A stretch of DNA of 64,000 bases, taken from NCBI GenBank assembly GCA_015075075.1, contig JABTVA010000006.1:1-64000 (forward strand), in the 5' to 3' direction. Below, piece after piece: positions 18,606-25,843 of this stretch. The first letter of the stretch is position 1, and each line of letters starts with the position of its first letter. The notes beneath the pieces were generated by a model. The model made no database searches, had not been told where the DNA came from, and saw nothing but the letters and a program-made list of their open reading frames with translations. The position numbers were made by a program, and so were the translations under genes. Source of the stretch: Deltaproteobacteria bacterium (GTDB lineage Bacteria > Desulfobacterota > GWC2-55-46).

Positions 18606-19136
18606 TCAGGGCTTGTTCTTCTCGCTCCGGAGCATCTGCCTCTGGCGGGCGAATATGTACTTTATTATCTTGTCGCGGGTAGTGTCGTCTATGTCCGTGT
18701 ACTTGACTGCCGTTTCAAACCCGTCCGCAGCGGGGACCGACCTCACGACCTCGCATTTGAGCTTTATGACGTGGGCATAGGTCGGGAGGAACGTCTTGAG
18801 CACGAGCCTGTCGCCGACCTCGAACTTGTCCCTGGCTATGAACCTCAGGCCCCCGCCGCTTATATTGACCTCCCTCGCCTCCGGCATGCTGAAGCCGTTC
18901 TTCTCGGAGAGGTGGTTGAGGAGTATGTTGAGCTTCTGGTTTATGTCGAAAAGGAGCTCGTAAAGCCTCGGGTTCTCCTCTGGCTTGGGCTCTATCTCGT
19001 CAAAGAGGAGCTCCCAGTCGAAGACCGTCTTCGGCTCCTCGTCGCCTTCCCCGAGGGCCTCGTAGTAGACCGGAATGACGTCGCTCGTCCTTACGAACTC
19101 CCGCCTGGGGTCCTGTTCCTTCTCTTCTTCGCTCAT
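18606..19136 (-). CDS. PilZ-domain protein (c-di-GMP receptor-like)
   Basis: 176 residues. The N-terminal REFVRTSD segment and the later NISGGGLRF are close to the RxxxR and (D/N)xSxxG motifs of PilZ domains, with a helical region between. The first Arg pair is imperfect, so ligand binding should be treated as likely but not certain. The start is 3 bases before the stop of the HD-GYP gene, so a c-di-GMP-degrading regulator and a c-di-GMP reader are co-expressed next to flagellar genes. It may link c-di-GMP to motility. Confidence 0.82.
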   Translation of the reverse strand: MSEEEKEQDPRREFVRTSDVIPVYYEALGEGDEEPKTVFDWELLFDEIEPKPEENPRLYELLFDINQKLNILLNHLSEKNGFSMPEAREVNISGGGLRFIARDKFEVGDRLVLKTFLPTYAHVIKLKCEVVRSVPAADGFETAVKYTDIDDTTRDKIIKYIFARQRQMLRSEKNKP

Positions 19137-19139
19137 GTC

Positions 19140-20648
19140 CTACGCCTTCAGTATTTCGCTTTCGAGGAACGCGTTCACGACCTCCGGGTCGAACTGGGTG
19201 CCCTTGCACCTCGTTATCTCGTCCCTGGCCACGTCTATCCCGAGCGCCCGCCTGTACGGCCTCGTGGATGTCATGGCGTCAAAGGTGTCGGCGACGCTGA
19301 AAATGCGCGCAACGAGCGGTATCTCGCACCCGGCAAGCCCCATCGGGTAGCCGCTCCCGTCCCACCTCTCGTGGTGGTAGAGGACGACAGCCTTCTCGGA
19401 GTTGAGGAGATTCAAGGGCCTCAGTATCTCCTCGCCCCTGACCACGTGGCTCTTCATTACCTCGCGCTCCTCGACCGTGAAGTTGCCGGCCTTGAGGAGA
19501 ATGTCGTCGCGGACCCCTATCTTCCCTATGTCGTGCAGGGGGCCTGCGAAGCTTATGCTGTCTATGACGTCCTGGGGGCACCCCATTGCCCTGGCTATCT
19601 TGACCGCGTACTGGGTGACCCTGTGCGAATGGTCTTTCGTGTAGGTATCGCGGGCGTCCAGGGCGTTCAATAGCGAGTTCATGGCGGCGATGATGCTCAG
19701 GAATATGTTCTCCGAAAGGGCTATGTTCTCGAGCTTGAGCGCCGCCTTGGCCGTCAGGTTCAGAAGGAGCGACAGGGCGTCGTTCGTAAGCTCCTTGCCG
19801 CCGGTTTTTCCGGCAAGGCCCAGAATGACCACGACCTCCCTGTTTATGACGAGCGGGGCAAGGAGCACCGGCACGGAGCCGGGCCCCGGAAGCAGGCTCC
19901 CGAGCGCCCCGCCCCCGGAGGCGAAATACGCATAGGACTTTGTGGAGATGACCTCGCGGAACGGCTCGTCTTTCGTGCTGAGCTTCATGCCGGCTATGGA
20001 TGGGCCGCTTTCATACCCGGCCTCCCCCCTGACCACGAGTTCGTTCGTGTCGTGCTCCGCGACGAGCACGAATGCCCGTTCGGAGTCCGCGATTATCTGC
20101 GCGATGTCCATGGTCTTCCGGAAGATGTCCTCTTTTTCGTTCACATCGTCCAGCGACTCGCTTATCGTGTGGAGTATCGAAAGCTCCTTTATCTTGTCCT
20201 CAAGCCTCTTCCTCGCAAGCTCCGGAAGGGTGCCTATGGCCCTCGTCTTGTCAACGGGCCTGCCCGCTTCGTTCCCGGCGTTCCTCACGGCCTTTCTTAC
20301 GATTATCTCCAGTTCATCGGCCTTGAACGGCTTGGGCAGGAAATCCACTGCCCCGAACTTTATGGCCTCGACCGCGAGGTCTATGGAGGGGTATCCGGTT
20401 ATCATGATGACCGGCACCGCGGGGGCGGACTCCTTCGCCATGCGGAGAAAATCCATACCGCCGATACCGGGCATGTTGATGTCCGCCAGGACCGCGTCGA
20501 AATGCTCGTGCCTCAGCGCGTTTATGGCCTCCTCGGCGTTCCCGAAGCCGGACACCCTCCAGCCCCGCCTTGAAAGTATCTCGGAGAGCGCCTCGCGCAC
20601 GCTCGTTTCGTCGTCGACGAGCATTATCCTCAGTTGTTCTATCTGCAA
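19140..20648 (-). CDS. Response regulator with GAF-like and HD-GYP domains
   Basis: About 502 residues. A receiver domain (MLVDDETSV at the start, phospho-Asp in VLADINMPG) is followed by a GAF-like sensor region (about 160-310) and a full HD-GYP domain with HSHRVTQ, GPLHDIGKIG, HHERWDGSGYP and DTFDAMTSTRPYR. Expected to degrade c-di-GMP in response to phosphorylation. I prefer the TTG at 20648. An ATG at 20624 would remove the first beta-strand residues. The gene follows another receiver gene by 35 bases and precedes the PilZ gene. Confidence 0.88.
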   Translation of the reverse strand: MQIEQLRIMLVDDETSVREALSEILSRRGWRVSGFGNAEEAINALRHEHFDAVLADINMPGIGGMDFLRMAKESAPAVPVIMITGYPSIDLAVEAIKFGAVDFLPKPFKADELEIIVRKAVRNAGNEAGRPVDKTRAIGTLPELARKRLEDKIKELSILHTISESLDDVNEKEDIFRKTMDIAQIIADSERAFVLVAEHDTNELVVRGEAGYESGPSIAGMKLSTKDEPFREVISTKSYAYFASGGGALGSLLPGPGSVPVLLAPLVINREVVVILGLAGKTGGKELTNDALSLLLNLTAKAALKLENIALSENIFLSIIAAMNSLLNALDARDTYTKDHSHRVTQYAVKIARAMGCPQDVIDSISFAGPLHDIGKIGVRDDILLKAGNFTVEEREVMKSHVVRGEEILRPLNLLNSEKAVVLYHHERWDGSGYPMGLAGCEIPLVARIFSVADTFDAMTSTRPYRRALGIDVARDEITRCKGTQFDPEVVNAFLESEILKA

Positions 20649-20683
20649 CAATCTTGCTGCCTGCAACTTGCAATCCCCTCCAT

Positions 20684-21280
20684 TCAGGTCTTGGGCGCGG
20701 TCTTCTTCGAGAACCTGTCGGCTTCCCTCATGTACTCCTGGTACTTGAGCGGATTGGGCCCGTCCTTGTGCGCGGCCTCGGCCAGGGCCTCCCGGTCCCG
20801 CCCGTATCCTTGAGCCTCGGCGCCCGTCCCGAGCGCCTTCTTGAGGACGGCTATCTCGCCGTAGGCGGTCCGGAGCTCCTCCAGAAGGTTCCTGTTCTGG
20901 AGCATGAGCCTCAGGCGCTCGCACGCGTTCTTTATGACTATCATGAGCTCGTCGAGCCTGAAAGGCTTCGCGATAGTCGTACGCGCTGACTGCATGGCCT
21001 TGACTGCGGTCTCTATGGTGGCGTAACTGGCTATTATGATGACGAGTATGTCGCCGTCGAGCTCCCTTATGCGCTGAAGGAGCTGGAGGCCGTCCATGCC
21101 CGGCATCATGAGGTCGGTTATGACCATGTGGAAGTGGTCCATCCTGAGCTTCTTCAATGCCTCTTCGCCGTCCCTGGCGAGAGACACTTCATAGCCCCAG
21201 TTCCTGACCGCTTCGATAAGGAGCTCCCTCAGATCGAGGTCGTCGTCTGCTATGAGTATCTTGAATTTCTCTTCGGACAT
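20684..21280 (-). CDS. Response regulator, receiver plus helical tail
   Basis: 198 residues. The N-terminal receiver has acidic DDD near residue 13 and the phospho-Asp in MVITDLMMPGMDG. The Lys of AKPF is present, but the segment before it reads SARTTIAKPF where receivers normally have a GAYDY(I)-type helix end. Two small deletions in compensating phase would explain this. The C-terminal 70 residues form a basic, coiled-coil-like tail without a DNA-binding motif. It probably acts with the HD-GYP regulator downstream. No histidine kinase partner lies nearby. Confidence 0.82.
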   Translation of the reverse strand: MSEEKFKILIADDDLDLRELLIEAVRNWGYEVSLARDGEEALKKLRMDHFHMVITDLMMPGMDGLQLLQRIRELDGDILVIIIASYATIETAVKAMQSARTTIAKPFRLDELMIVIKNACERLRLMLQNRNLLEELRTAYGEIAVLKKALGTGAEAQGYGRDREALAEAAHKDGPNPLKYQEYMREADRFSKKTAPKT

Positions 21281-21437
21281 CTTCGGCCAGCCGCGCTCCC
21301 CGGAGCGGGCGCCGCGAGCGCCCGGCCCGGCCCGGAAAAGATTAGCCGGGCAAAAGGAATTTAATTTTTCCTGGTTGAATCAGGATAGTCGCTGCCTGCC
21401 CTGCACGGCCAGGCATGTTACAGGCCAAGGAAACCGG

Positions 21438-21629
21438 TCAGCACCCTCTGTCCGTCCCCTGCCCGGAAATCCTGGCCTGTATCTGAGAGAGTATGTGCTT
21501 TCTCTTGCCGTCCTCGGATATATGGACCTTGTCCACCGCCCCGGTGCTTTTTTCCGGCTCCTTACGCACACCCTTTTCAAGCTCCGGCAAGCCCATCCCC
21601 GCGATAACAGTCCTGTCGACTTTTATCAT
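21438..21629 (-). CDS. Small hypothetical protein in the flagellar cluster
   Basis: 63 residues, ATG preceded by a strong ggggagggg ribosome site. Charged, no membrane segment, one Cys at the end. The stretch VHISEDGKRKHILSQIQARI loosely recalls the N-terminal half of FlgM-like proteins, but a clear FlgM is encoded at 46454-46768, so I give no function. It lies between the FliT-like gene and the response regulators, with about 140 bases upstream that hold only a short palindrome (ggccttaaggcc). Confidence 0.45.
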   Translation of the reverse strand: MIKVDRTVIAGMGLPELEKGVRKEPEKSTGAVDKVHISEDGKRKHILSQIQARISGQGTDRGC

Positions 21630-21768
21630 GTTCCCCTCCCCGCAGTTCCGACATGTTCATATCGACCGTTAAAGAGGTATACTTGAGGCGTTTTTTAACA
21701 TTTCAAGTGCTCAGGAAGGAAGAAAAATCTGAAGGGGGGCATGGCCTTAAGGCCCGGCCCGGCTCACA

Positions 21769-22071
21769 TTATCTGGAGTAGGCCTTTAGGGCGCTCCGTC
21801 CGGTCTTGACCTGATTGAGCTTCGATGAGATGCCGCCCATGACGGCCCGCACCTCTGAGACAAGAAGGTTATCGTTTTCGAGGAGCCTTTCCGCAAGGAG
21901 GCGTGCCTCCGGGTCATTGCAGCCATCGAGGTCCAGGAAAAGCCTTTCCCTTTCGGCCTGGCAAGCTGCAAACTCCTCTATCCTTTTTTCCCTTATAAAT
22001 CGAAGCTGTAGGGTGGATATTTCATGGAGTCTATTAAGTTTTTCAAGGGGTGGGACCCTGTTAGGCTCCAC
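21769..22071 (-). CDS. FliT-like flagellar export chaperone
   Basis: 100 residues, almost wholly helical and charged, with ERERLFLDLDGC and a C-terminal helix ISSKLNQVKTGRSALKAYSR resembling FliT/FlgN-class chaperones. It starts with GTG at 22071, behind gaggagc, and overlaps the end of fliS. The position directly after fliD and fliS supports the FliT (FliD chaperone) call. Sequence identity in this class is low, so the assignment rests on size, helicity and context. Confidence 0.65.
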   Translation of the reverse strand: MEPNRVPPLEKLNRLHEISTLQLRFIREKRIEEFAACQAERERLFLDLDGCNDPEARLLAERLLENDNLLVSEVRAVMGGISSKLNQVKTGRSALKAYSR

Positions 22072-22468
22072 AGCTTAAGCTCCTCGGCTCCGCCCTCTCC
22101 TGCTTCTGCCTTTCGGTCGAGATGGCCTCCCATCCGGCCTTGAGCTCGGATATCACCCTGTTTACGGGCTCTATCCTCGATGCGTCGTTTCTGAGGTTCG
22201 CCTCGGTAATGGCTATGGTGCAGAACTCATACAGCCTTGCGAGGTTCGCGGCGATCTCGCCACCCTCGTCGCCGTCGAGGGCCGTCGTGAGCTCGCCGAT
22301 TATCGCAAGCGACCTGTTGAGATACCTGCCCCTCCCGCCTATGTCGTTATTCCCGATGGCCATCTGGGCGAGCTTGTTGAAGCGCAAAATCCCGTCGTAG
22401 AGCATTATGATAAGGCTGACCTTGTCGGCCGTCATTACCTGCACGGTCTGGTATTTGGCTACGCTCAA
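22061..22468 (-). CDS. fliS: Flagellin export chaperone FliS
   Basis: Keeps flagellin unfolded until export. 135 residues with the family pattern: YQTVQVMTADKVSLIIMLYDG at the start, then helices with LNRSLAIIGELTTALD and LYEFCTIAI. The start must be the TTG at 22468, since the next ATG would cut the conserved first helix. That TTG overlaps the fliD stop (TTGA), so the two are translationally coupled. Confidence 0.93.
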   Translation of the reverse strand: MSVAKYQTVQVMTADKVSLIIMLYDGILRFNKLAQMAIGNNDIGGRGRYLNRSLAIIGELTTALDGDEGGEIAANLARLYEFCTIAITEANLRNDASRIEPVNRVISELKAGWEAISTERQKQERAEPRSLSCGA

Positions 22469-23811
22469 AACGACCCCCCGCCTAAATAATTCAAAAGAGT
22501 GGCCCCCTGGTTCTTGAGGCTCGCGAGCATGGTCTCAAGGGTCATGAACTGCGCCCTCAGCTGCTCCTCGTAGGTCACAAGGTGGTCCTCTTTCCTCCGT
22601 ATGCCTTCCTCTATCCTCTTTATGCTCTTGTCTATGCCGCTCTGGCGGTTCTTTATCCTGCCGTCCACGATGTCGTTTATCCCGTTGGCCATCTCGTGGA
22701 TGAGCTCGCCGAAGCCCGAGACGTCCCCCTTCGTGAAGAGGTCCACCACCCCTTCGTAGTTCTCCGAGAGGGCGCTCGTGAACTTCGAGGAATCCAGCGT
22801 AAGGAGCCCGTCCTCGCCGGTCTTTACGCCGACGTGCATGAGCCTGTTCATGTCCTCGGGAAGCCCGCTTATGGCCGACCCGAACACCCTTCTCAAGTCC
22901 TCCCAGACGCTCCTGGCGACGCTGTCGCCGAAGAAGGGGCCTCCCTTCTTGGTCTCGCTGTCGTACCTGTTGTTGGACTTGATATAGCTGACGACACCGT
23001 TGTACGCGTCAATCAGGGCCTTTACCTTCTTTTCGGCCTCCTCCGCGTCCCTGTCGACCGATAGCGTTACGGTGGCCCCCGGGTCGGCCGCCTTGAGATT
23101 TAGCGTAACGCCGGTGATGAGGTCCGATATCGTATTGGAGGACCTTGTGACCGAAAGGCCGTCGACCGTCAGCGTGGCGTCCTGGGCTGCCTGGAGCGTT
23201 GTAGAGAAGACGAGGTCCGTGTCGTTCTGGGTTATGTTTATGGCGGCGGCTGTCCCGGTAGTGTCGCTCTTCAGGACGAGCCTGTAGGAGTTCCCGCCCG
23301 AGCCGTCGTTTACGATGGAGGCGGTTATCCCGGCATTGAGGGCGTTTATGGAGTCCTTGAGGCCCGCAAGGGTGGTGGTCGAGTCCACAGAGACGGTCTG
23401 CACTTCGCCACCGCCAACCTGGAAGCTGAAGGAGCCGGCTCCCGACGATATTACAGCCGTATCGGAGCTCACTCCGTCCGCGGCGATCTTGTGGGCCTTG
23501 GCAAGTGTGTTTACGGTTATCTCGTGGGTGCCCGCTTCGGCGGACTGGCTTGCGGACGCCGTGAAGTACGTGCTGTCGCTTACGGTCGCCTTGAAGGAAT
23601 TGAAAGCGTTTTCGGTCCTTAGCGCGTTTGCGGCGGTTACGAGCGCCGAAACCTTGCTGCCGAGTTCCGAATACGCGGATTTGGCCTTGTTGAGGACTGT
23701 CTTGTCGTACTCAAGCTGGTTTATGGACTGCCTTCTGATGCTTAGCAGCTGGGTTATGAGCGACTGGTATTCGATGTTGCTCACGACACCCGAAGTGGCG
23801 CTTATGCTCAT
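22465..23811 (-). CDS. fliD: Flagellar filament cap protein FliD
   Basis: 448 residues, typical FliD size. The N-terminal D0 region (TSGVVSNIEYQSLITQLLSI) and FliD_N signature, a Ser/Thr-rich variable middle, and a C-terminal coiled coil (IKRIEEGIRRKEDHLVTYEEQL...LRAQFMTLETMLASL) are in order. It caps the filament tip so flagellin polymerises. Follows flaG and is coupled to fliS by overlap. Confidence 0.95.
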   Translation of the reverse strand: MSISATSGVVSNIEYQSLITQLLSIRRQSINQLEYDKTVLNKAKSAYSELGSKVSALVTAANALRTENAFNSFKATVSDSTYFTASASQSAEAGTHEITVNTLAKAHKIAADGVSSDTAVISSGAGSFSFQVGGGEVQTVSVDSTTTLAGLKDSINALNAGITASIVNDGSGGNSYRLVLKSDTTGTAAAINITQNDTDLVFSTTLQAAQDATLTVDGLSVTRSSNTISDLITGVTLNLKAADPGATVTLSVDRDAEEAEKKVKALIDAYNGVVSYIKSNNRYDSETKKGGPFFGDSVARSVWEDLRRVFGSAISGLPEDMNRLMHVGVKTGEDGLLTLDSSKFTSALSENYEGVVDLFTKGDVSGFGELIHEMANGINDIVDGRIKNRQSGIDKSIKRIEEGIRRKEDHLVTYEEQLRAQFMTLETMLASLKNQGATLLNYLGGGSF

Positions 23812-23832
23812 GGTGCCCTCCCGTCCGGGCGT

Positions 23833-24186
23833 TTAGGCGTGGCTTTTATTGAGCATCCGCAGGAGCTCATCCATCCTCTTCCTGATCGCGATCATCTCCT
23901 CGGACGGTATCTGCCGTATTACCTCGTCCGTCTCGGGGTCGACGATCTTCACGAGGACCTCCTTCAGGCGGCTGTCGGCCTCGAACCTGAGCTCGGTGTT
24001 CATCCTCTTCAGGTATATCCGTTCATCCGATGCGGCCTTGTCGATCTCGCGCGCGCTCTCGGCCTTATCCGGGCCGGGCCCGGCTGACGCCTTCTCCTTT
24101 TCAGCGGGCTTTTGCGGCTCGGGACGCCTCGCGTGCTCGATGTCTATGTCTATTGCGTTGACGCCTTTTATTTTTTCTATGCTCAT
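23833..24186 (-). CDS. flaG: FlaG-family protein
   Basis: 117 residues from the ATG at 24186; a longer start at 24222 lacks family similarity. The FlaG signature is in the C-terminal half: LRFEADSRLKEVLVKIVDPETDEVIRQIP followed by EEMIAIRKRMDELLRML. The N-terminal half is charged and disordered. FlaG affects filament length in several bacteria. Lies between flagellin and fliD, the usual place. Confidence 0.9.
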   Translation of the reverse strand: MSIEKIKGVNAIDIDIEHARRPEPQKPAEKEKASAGPGPDKAESAREIDKAASDERIYLKRMNTELRFEADSRLKEVLVKIVDPETDEVIRQIPSEEMIAIRKRMDELLRMLNKSHA

Positions 24187-24201
24187 GTCGCGCCTCATAG
24201 C

Positions 24202-24230
24202 GGGCGGGGATGGCAGACCCATCCCCGCCC
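24202..24230 (-). promoter_or_regulatory. Strong 12-bp hairpin between flagellin and flaG
   Basis: gggcggggatgg pairs perfectly with ccatccccgccc around a 5-base loop (24214-24218). No T-run follows on the minus strand, so it is not a standard terminator. It may protect the 3' end of the flagellin message or reduce read-through into flaG-fliD-fliS, so that flagellin is made in excess. Confidence 0.6.
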
Positions 24231-24260
24231 CTGCTACGGACCCGTCGGATTACGGGCTGA

Positions 24261-25085
24261 TTACCTCAAGAGACCGAGTACGTTCTGAGGCAGCTGGTTC
24301 GCCTGCGCGAGGACCGAGGTGCCGGCCTGGACCATTATCTGGTTCCGAGTGTACTGGGCGGTCTCCATCGCGAAGTCCGCGTCCCTTATCCTCGATTCCG
24401 CGGCCTGGAAGTTGGTGTATGTGACCTGCAGGTTCGAGAGGGCTGCGGTAAGCCTGTTGCTGGACGCACCGTAGATGGCGCGGGCGTCGTTTATGGTCTT
24501 GAGGGCGGAGTTTATGGCGCTCAGGGTCTGGAAGGCCTCGTCCCTGGTCGATATGGCCCCGGACACAAGACCGAGGACGCCGGTGGTGAGCGCATTGAGG
24601 CTTACGCTCAGCTCGTCGTTCGTGGTGTTCTTGAAGCCTATGAACATCGTGAGGGCGGCGGTGCCGCCGTCGAGGATCTTGTAGCCGCCGAATTCCGTGG
24701 TGGCCGCGATCCTGTCGATTTCCTTGATGAGGGTGTTGAACTCGTCGCTGTAGTAGGACCTGTTGTCGTCGTCCAGGGTGCCCTGGGCAGCGCTGGCGGC
24801 GAGTTCGCCCATCCTCGTGACGATGTTGGTTATCTGCTCGGCGGCCTTGTCGCTTATCTCCATCGCGCTTATGCCGTCATTGATGTTCCTGATGGACGCC
24901 TGTATCATCCTGGACTGGCTGCGGAGCTGGTCCGCCCTGCCGAGGCCGGCGGCGTCGTCGGCGGCGCTGTTGATCCTGAAGCCTGACGAAAGCCTGGAAA
25001 CGCTTACCTTGAGCTGGGAGTTGGTGACTGCGAGGTTCTGCTGCGCTACAAGAGCGGATACGTTGGTATTGATTACGAGTGACAT
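24261..25085 (-). CDS. fliC: Flagellin
   Basis: Major filament subunit, 274 residues, a short flagellin. The conserved N-terminal D0/D1 region (INTNVSALVAQQNL, SRLSSGFRINSAADDAAG) and C-terminal D0 (TSVLAQANQLPQNVLGLLR) are complete. The central domain is reduced to about 80 residues, rich in Thr/Ser that could be glycosylated. The ATG at 25085 follows aaggaggg. A FliA promoter, a CsrA-type hairpin and a second GGA site lie in the leader. The adjacent Maf gene and pse cluster indicate a glycosylated filament (inference). Confidence 0.96.
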   Translation of the reverse strand: MSLVINTNVSALVAQQNLAVTNSQLKVSVSRLSSGFRINSAADDAAGLGRADQLRSQSRMIQASIRNINDGISAMEISDKAAEQITNIVTRMGELAASAAQGTLDDDNRSYYSDEFNTLIKEIDRIAATTEFGGYKILDGGTAALTMFIGFKNTTNDELSVSLNALTTGVLGLVSGAISTRDEAFQTLSAINSALKTINDARAIYGASSNRLTAALSNLQVTYTNFQAAESRIRDADFAMETAQYTRNQIMVQAGTSVLAQANQLPQNVLGLLR

Positions 25086-25092
25086 TCTGTTA

Positions 25093-25125
25093 CCCTCCTT
25101 AGTGTTTGGTTCGGCATCCTTGCCG
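25093..25125 (-). promoter_or_regulatory. Putative CsrA-binding sites in the flagellin leader
   Basis: On the minus strand the leader forms the hairpin cggca-agga-tgccg (25112-25125). Its core reads CAAGGAUG, an exact match to the CsrA core consensus CARGGAUG with GGA in the loop. A second GGA lies in the Shine-Dalgarno (aaggaggg, 25093-25100), about 20 bases downstream. This two-site layout is that of the Bacillus subtilis hag leader, where CsrA blocks translation. csrA and fliW are in the same window. Confidence 0.75.
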
Positions 25126-25206
25126 TTTTTTTTTCGGGTCCTGCCCCGGCCTTTTCCGACCTGCCTCCCTTTCGGCCTGTCTTGGGCTGAAGCCCTCTTG
25201 ATGGTA

Positions 25207-25234
25207 TTATCGGAAAGCCGTCTGAAATCCTTTA
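25207..25234 (-). promoter_or_regulatory. FliA (sigma-28) promoter for flagellin
   Basis: On the minus strand TAAAGGAT, 12 bases, TCCGATAA. The -10 matches GCCGATAA at seven of eight positions and the -35 core TAAA is exact. The spacer is one base longer than the Escherichia coli consensus. The same 12-base spacer occurs before flgM. It lies about 120 bases upstream of the flagellin start. Confidence 0.82.
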
Positions 25235-25243
25235 GGGGAAAAT

Positions 25244-25843
25244 TCAGGCGTTGAAGTGGAAAAGTTTTTCCTCCATCTCCCCGACAAAGGGAGAGAGCTC
25301 GTATTCCATGAGGTCGGCGAGCGCGACATGGTCGCCGGATTCCCTGGCCTCCTTCATGTCCTCGAGGAAATTGACTATGGGGCCGAAGTAAGAGGCCGGG
25401 TTGACGTTGAAAAGGTCCATATTGTACTTCTCTCCGCCCTTGACCAGGGCGTCTATGGTCCTCACCACCTCGACAAGGCCGTCGAAAACCGACGAGAACG
25501 ACGCGTCCGCCCTGGTGTTCCCGGTCCTGAGATCGCTTATGCAGAGCCTTATATTGTCCCCGGTGACCCTCAGGTATTCCTGGGCGAGGTCGAGGCCCTC
25601 GAGGGCCACCTCCTCCATCGAGGCGGTCTTGAGGACAAAGCCCCTGTGCACGGAAAGGGGTTTCTTCATGACCTCGCTCCCCCTCCACCCCGAAAGCCTC
25701 TCCCCGTCGACCCAGAGCTCCATTACGAAGCGCCTGTGGGACGTGAGGTCCTTCTCGACCGCGTCTATAAGCTCCCCTATCGTCGAGCTCCTGCCGCGGT
25801 CCTCGAAATCCAGCCTTGTGTCGTCCAGGTATACCTCTGTCAT
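25244..25843 (-). CDS. Hypothetical protein between maf and flagellin
   Basis: 199 residues from the ATG at 25843, which overlaps the maf stop (ATGA). No family recognised. The N-terminal 75 residues look like a mixed alpha/beta domain (VYLDDTRLDF, MELWVDGERLSGW). From about residue 90 it is helical and acidic, ending in ELSPFVGEMEEKLFHF. No signal peptide or membrane helix. The tight coupling to Maf and the position just before the flagellin promoter point to a role in flagellin modification or delivery, but that is context only. Confidence 0.7.
   Translation of the reverse strand: MTEVYLDDTRLDFEDRGRSSTIGELIDAVEKDLTSHRRFVMELWVDGERLSGWRGSEVMKKPLSVHRGFVLKTASMEEVALEGLDLAQEYLRVTGDNIRLCISDLRTGNTRADASFSSVFDGLVEVVRTIDALVKGGEKYNMDLFNVNPASYFGPIVNFLEDMKEARESGDHVALADLMEYELSPFVGEMEEKLFHFNA

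Noticed and set aside
18546-19673. A 375-codon open frame on the plus strand over the PilZ and HD-GYP genes
   Set aside because: It is antisense to two clearly conserved genes, has no recognisable domain and is rich in Val, Leu, Arg and Pro, as GC-rich shadow frames are.
21438-21629. A second FlgM for the 63-residue protein
   Set aside because: Only a weak resemblance to the FlgM N-terminal half; the sigma-binding C-terminal part is missing and a full FlgM is encoded at 46454-46768.
21650-21700. Possible FliA promoter before the 63-residue protein
   Set aside because: GTCGATAT resembles the -10, but no TAAA lies 16 bases upstream as at the two good sites.
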